A DNA stretch of 15,510 bases from Candidatus Nitrosopumilus sp. (lineage in GTDB: Archaea; Thermoproteota; Nitrososphaeria; Nitrososphaerales; Nitrosopumilaceae): NCBI GenBank assembly GCA_013002265.1, contig JABDKK010000164.1, positions 1 through 15,510 of the forward strand. Reading direction: 5' to 3'. Below the pieces are notes generated by a model. That model searched no databases, was not told the origin of the DNA, and saw only the letters and a list, made by a program, of their open reading frames with translations. Of this stretch, positions 13,029 to 15,510 are shown piece by piece (the first letter of the stretch is position 1; every line of letters starts with the position of its first letter). Both the position numbers and the translations under genes were made by a program.

Positions 13029-13652
13029 TTGGGACAAATTATTTTCCTAAGGCATGGCCAGGCGAAAAACAACACTGAAAGAATTTTAGCTGGCAGAACA
13101 GAAGGAATATCATTAACTGAAACTGGTATACAGCAAGCAGAGCATACTGCTGAACTAATTAAACACATGAATATTTCTGCAATTTACACTAGCCCTATTG
13201 AGAGAGCAAAGCACACTGCTGAAATTGTTGGAAAACACAACTCACTTGATGTAGCTGTTGATGAAAGACTAATCGAACTTGATATGGGAAAATTTACAGG
13301 AATGCCATATGATGAAATCTTTACAAGTCATGGCAATGTCTTTATGAAATTCTATAATGGAGAACTTGAAATTGCACATAATGGTGTTGAGACCTTCTCT
13401 GAAGTCAAAAAACGCGTTTTAGGGATTGTTGATCATGTCATAGAAAAGCATCCAGATGATAATGTGTTGCTTGTCACTCACATGGATCCAATCAAGGCAA
13501 TGATTTCAAATATAGTTGATCTCTCACCAACAAATCTCTATGAATTAATCATTGCAAATGCATCACTCAACATCTTTAGAGAAAAACAACGCAAGTTCTC
13601 ACTTTCAGGTCTTAATGTAATGCATCCGTCACGTTTCGATCAAGGTTGGTAA
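13029..13652 (+). CDS. Histidine phosphatase (phosphoglycerate mutase-like)
   Basis: The 207-residue protein has the complete active site of the histidine phosphatase superfamily: FLRHGQA (6-12) with phospho-accepting His9 and Arg8, TSPIERAKHTAE (54-65) with Arg59, the ELDMGKFTG segment (83-91) with the acid Glu83, and LLVTHMDP (147-154) with His151. Members are phosphatases on sugar phosphates, phosphoserine or nucleotides, or cofactor-dependent mutases; this one looks like the phosphatase branch (compare CobC/GpmB-like), but the substrate is not readable. The TTG start puts the RHG motif at residue 8, as is normal, and fits a leaderless mRNA. It stands between the divergent npdG operon and the oxidase genes. 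Confidence 0.9.
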   Translation: MGQIIFLRHGQAKNNTERILAGRTEGISLTETGIQQAEHTAELIKHMNISAIYTSPIERAKHTAEIVGKHNSLDVAVDERLIELDMGKFTGMPYDEIFTSHGNVFMKFYNGELEIAHNGVETFSEVKKRVLGIVDHVIEKHPDDNVLLVTHMDPIKAMISNIVDLSPTNLYELIIANASLNIFREKQRKFSLSGLNVMHPSRFDQGW

Positions 13653-13671
13653 CTAATAATCTTGAAAACCC

Positions 13672-13679
13672 TTAAATAG
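13672..13679 (+). promoter_or_regulatory. TATA box of the terminal oxidase genes
   Basis: TTAAATAG, preceded by purine-rich AAAACC as a possible BRE, is centred about 33 nt before the ATG at 13709. It predicts a start site around 13702 with a leader of only a few nucleotides. It is one of the best promoter matches in the window. Confidence 0.6.
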
Positions 13680-13708
13680 AAATTATAGTCCACGTCAATC
13701 AATCGCTA

Positions 13709-13969
13709 ATGAAGAGTATTGTAGGGTTATTCTTAGTATTGGCCGTTTTAGTATTCATTCCAGCTATAGATTCAGTATTTGCAGCAGGAGATGAACCAGG
13801 CGAATACCTTGATCGTAGAGTTGTCATCTGGAATCTATTCTTTAGAATGATGACAGTGGCATTTGTTGTAGGTGCAGTAGTATCTGGAACAATAATATGG
13901 CAAGTCTGGAGATTTCGTGAATCCCATCCAAAAGCAAAACCAACACCATATGAGGGTACGGACTGGTAG
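13709..13969 (+). CDS. Small membrane subunit of the terminal oxidase (TM1-like part of subunit II)
   Basis: The 86-residue protein has an N-terminal hydrophobic signal-like segment (5-25, ending VFAAGD) and one further membrane helix (about 45-67) flanked by RRVVIWNLFFR and WRFRESHPKAKPTPYEGTDW. Canonical subunit II of A-type haem-copper oxidases has a short exterior start, TM1, a loop with 'P.pyeG', TM2 and then the CuA domain. This protein matches the part up to that loop, and the next gene, 2 nt downstream, supplies a helix plus the CuA domain. It therefore probably forms a two-chain subunit II with its neighbour. The identification rests on position and topology, since the segment alone has no catalytic residues. 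Confidence 0.78.
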   Translation: MKSIVGLFLVLAVLVFIPAIDSVFAAGDEPGEYLDRRVVIWNLFFRMMTVAFVVGAVVSGTIIWQVWRFRESHPKAKPTPYEGTDW

Positions 13970-13971
13970 AA

Positions 13972-14400
13972 ATGGCAGGACACTCTACTTGGCCCGAATG
14001 GATTTACGTTGGCGTTGTAATCGCATTAATGACTTGGGTTGGAGCAGAAGCTTGGAACGCTGAAAGACTAGTAGAGCACGTTCCTGAAGATGCTGAAGTA
14101 ATCAAAGTAACTGGTCAACAATGGTTCTGGACTTTTGAACATGAAGATGGGACAAAAGAGATTGGTGAGCTTCATGTTGAAGTTGGCAAGGCATACAAGT
14201 TTGAAGTAATGTCAAAAGATGTCAATCACTCTTTTAACATTCATGATTATGTTGTTTTAATGGATGCAATTCCTGGCAGAGTAAATACTGTGTGGTTTGC
14301 ACCAGACGCACCAGGTGTTCATGACATTCAATGCAGAGAATACTGTGGATTAATTCACTATAACATGCGCGGAACACTTTATGTGGAGGATCACAGTTGA
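13972..14400 (+). CDS. coxB: Haem-copper oxidase subunit II, CuA domain with single TM helix
   Basis: The 142-residue protein has one N-terminal helix (about 10-30, from WIYVGV to AEAW) and then the cupredoxin CuA domain outside the membrane. This domain takes electrons from a donor such as cytochrome c or a blue copper protein and passes them to subunit I. The aromatic entry patch is QQWFWTF (49-55). All CuA ligands are present: His86 in NHSF, Cys121, Glu123 (backbone ligand), Cys125, His129 and Met132 in C-x-E-x-C-x3-H-x2-M. Canonical subunit II has two helices; here the first is encoded by the preceding gene, whose stop lies only 2 nt before this ATG, suggesting translational coupling. It is followed by subunit I after 49 nt. 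Confidence 0.93.
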   Translation: MAGHSTWPEWIYVGVVIALMTWVGAEAWNAERLVEHVPEDAEVIKVTGQQWFWTFEHEDGTKEIGELHVEVGKAYKFEVMSKDVNHSFNIHDYVVLMDAIPGRVNTVWFAPDAPGVHDIQCREYCGLIHYNMRGTLYVEDHS

Positions 14401-14435
14401 TAACGCTTTTATCTCAACTCTCAATTGCTTTTAAC

Positions 14436-14443
14436 GGAGTGAT
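14436..14443 (+). promoter_or_regulatory. Ribosome-binding site of subunit I
   Basis: GGAGTGAT, one base short of the canonical GGAGGTGAT, ends 6 nt before the ATG at 14450. As an internal gene of the unit, subunit I would need such a site. A weak TATA-like CTTTTATC (14405-14412) also lies in the 49-nt spacer. Confidence 0.55.
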
Positions 14444-14449
14444 TAACTG

Positions 14450-15510
<1,061 letters not shown>

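Overview
The window looks like chromosome of a mesophilic, AT-rich archaeon, most likely a marine ammonia-oxidising member of the Nitrososphaerota (Thaumarchaeota), close to Nitrosopumilus. That assignment is inference. It rests on an archaeal SIS-type phosphoglucose/phosphomannose isomerase, an F420:NADP oxidoreductase, a haem-copper oxidase with a split subunit II, TTG/GTG starts with TATA-like boxes about 25-28 nt upstream (leaderless transcripts), and very tight gene packing. I see no insertion sequence, integrase, CRISPR array or other sign of recent transfer.

Layout. 1-3458 (all minus): a sugar-nucleotide/glycan block. Transcription runs from the phosphoglucose/phosphomannose isomerase through a GT2 glycosyltransferase to GDP-mannose 4,6-dehydratase (gaps of 16 and 21 nt), followed by a GNAT acetyltransferase that runs off the left edge and may have its own promoter. 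Together they would supply mannose-6-phosphate, convert GDP-mannose toward 6-deoxyhexoses, and transfer and perhaps acylate sugars, for example for surface-protein glycosylation. 3557-5286 (plus): methylthioribose-1-phosphate isomerase (MtnA) and a two-domain protein joining a MIP18/SufT-type iron-sulfur assembly domain to a PqqD-like domain. 5289-5936 (minus): an SDR-fold protein lacking the canonical catalytic Tyr/Lys.

6108-10345 is the least characterised stretch. It holds a secreted coiled-coil protein with a CxxC pair, an AAA+-type ATPase with an unassigned C-terminal domain, a small PepSY-like protein, a membrane protein built from two copies of a D-x3-H...H unit, and, converging on it with a 37-bp overlap, a membrane-anchored beta protein resembling the eukaryotic p24/GOLD layout.

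10386-13652: a tRNA-Arg(UCG) and a class I/II aminotransferase diverge from one TATA-like element. A minus-strand F420 operon follows (npdG, a two-helix membrane protein, a PPOX-fold flavin/F420 protein). A histidine phosphatase diverges from npdG across a 50-bp spacer.

13709-15510 (plus): terminal oxidase genes. A small signal/TM protein and a one-helix CuA protein together look like a subunit II split into two genes, followed by subunit I, cut by the right edge. Subunit I keeps the D-channel Asp and Glu but has His where A-type oxidases carry the K-channel Lys.
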